DNA of 7,711 nucleotides from positions 1-7,711 of the forward strand of contig JAHKAT010000300.1 of the NCBI GenBank assembly GCA_018825925.1, given 5' to 3'. Below the pieces are notes generated by a model, which was given only the letters and a program-made list of their open reading frames with translations, made no database searches and was not told the DNA's origin. A program made the position numbers and the translations under genes. Positions 7,296-7,711 of the stretch are shown here, in pieces. This stretch comes from Bacteroidota bacterium (GTDB taxonomy: Bacteria; Bacteroidota; Bacteroidia; Flavobacteriales_D; Crocinitomicaceae). The first letter of the stretch is position 1, and each line of letters begins with the position of its first letter.

Positions 7296-7308
7296 ATTGA
7301 TTATCAAT
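7296..7308. promoter_or_regulatory. Perfect palindrome ATTGAT-T-ATCAAT upstream of the lipoprotein gene
   Basis: Two 6-base arms, ATTGAT (7296-7301) and ATCAAT (7303-7308), flank a single T, 94 bases before the ATG at 7403. The half-sites are identical to those at 392-407 upstream of the large gene, but the spacer is 1 base rather than 4, so the same dimeric regulator would have to tolerate different spacing. It overlaps a weak -7-like element, which would suit an operator. Regulatory function is inferred. Confidence 0.3.
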
Positions 7309-7402
7309 GCATTACACTATAATTTTAACATAATAAATCCAGAACCAAAAATGGTGCGTTAATTACTTCGATAACCAATTTGAAAAACTTAAAATTTAAA
7401 AC

Positions 7403-7711
7403 ATGAAAAAAACTTTTTTAACCCTAACAATTGTAGCCGGATTAGGCGCAGCGTTTATGACAAGTTGTGGTAGTGATAAAAACGAAGCGACGGAATCAGA
7501 AGAATCAGCAATGAACCAAGAAGCCCCAGTAGAGGAAGAAATTGAAGAAGAACCATATGTAATGGTTGGTGGTGCGAAAATGGTACCTTCTTTGGATATC
7601 GTTGATAATGCTGCAAACGCAAACAATGTAACCACTCTAGTAGCAGCAGTGAAAGCCGCAGGTTTGGTTGAAACATTGAAAAGCGAAGGTCCATTCACAG
7701 TTTTTGCTCCA
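7403..7711 (+). CDS. Fasciclin-domain lipoprotein, N-terminal 103 codons (cut by window end)
   Basis: The gene starts MKKTFLTLTIVAGLGAAFM and reaches a lipobox MTSC with C22 as the likely lipidated residue, a standard type II signal peptide. The mature start is GSDKNE, then a strongly acidic, disordered linker (about residues 24-54, with EEEIEEE). From about residue 62 comes the start of a fasciclin (FAS1) domain: MVPSLDIVDNA, then TTLVAAVKAAGLVETL, then EGPFTVFAP at the window edge, all typical of bacterial FAS1 proteins. Such proteins are envelope-attached and usually linked to cell adhesion. The acidic residues after the cysteine might act as a surface-export signal of the kind known in Bacteroidota, but no exact consensus is present. 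The start is clear, with an A-rich leader and a normal signal peptide. The stop lies outside the window; family members usually have one FAS1 domain of about 130 residues. Confidence 0.9.
   Translation, partial: MKKTFLTLTIVAGLGAAFMTSCGSDKNEATESEESAMNQEAPVEEEIEEEPYVMVGGAKMVPSLDIVDNAANANNVTTLVAAVKAAGLVETLKSEGPFTVFAP

Larger units (their letters stand above)
7117..7402. other. AT-rich spacer and presumed promoter region of the lipoprotein gene
   Basis: No reading frame of useful length exists here on either strand. The spacer must carry the promoter of the downstream gene. Candidates are imperfect: TTTTG at 7266-7270 with the -7-like TAAATATTG at 7291-7299 (20-base gap), TAAATTTC at 7213-7220, and a sigma70-like TATAAT at 7233-7238 without a -35 partner. 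None is convincing enough to assign. Two structured elements, at 7164-7210 and 7296-7308, are listed separately. No ribosome binding site is evident before 7403, only the A-rich leader usual in Bacteroidota. Confidence 0.6.

Noticed and set aside
7396..7698. Minus-strand reading frames of 100 and 79 codons
   Set aside because: They are antisense to the fasciclin lipoprotein gene, whose forward frame has a signal peptide, lipobox and FAS1 motifs.

Overview
The window looks like chromosomal DNA of a member of the Bacteroidota, most likely Flavobacteriales and perhaps a Crocinitomicaceae (Fluviicola-like) lineage. The grounds are AT-rich spacers without Shine-Dalgarno sequences, a giant Thr/Ser/Asn/Gly-rich protein ending in a type A type IX secretion system (T9SS) sorting domain, and a fasciclin-domain lipoprotein with a Bacteroidota-style lipobox. 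The lineage is inferred from protein style; no marker gene is present.

Layout. Positions 1-434 are AT-rich and carry no convincing gene. They hold an inverted repeat (392-407) whose core matches the FNR-type site TTGAT-N4-ATCAA exactly. Positions 435-7058 are one gene for a 2207-residue secreted protein. Its parts in order are a Sec signal peptide, a long right-handed beta-helix with asparagine ladders, Ig/PKD-like modules, two copies of a roughly 370-residue cassette (Ig-like, nidogen-like beta-sandwich, Ig-like), five tandem repeats of exactly 50 residues each with two cysteines, one more Ig-like module, and the T9SS sorting domain. The second in-frame ATG at 486 is the better start for export. 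A strong intrinsic terminator follows at 7090-7116.

Positions 7117-7402 are a second AT-rich spacer with a foldable segment (7164-7210) and a palindrome (7296-7308) built from the same ATTGAT/ATCAAT half-sites as the one before the big gene. At 7403 a fasciclin-domain lipoprotein gene begins and runs off the window end.

The two genes point the same way but are separated by a terminator and 344 bases, so they are probably separate transcription units. Both products should lie at or outside the cell envelope, where adhesion is the most natural shared theme; this is inference. I see no mobile element, CRISPR array, RNA gene or defence system, and nothing I can defend as a wholly new biological system. 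The best leads are the repeat architecture of the big protein and the paired upstream palindromes.
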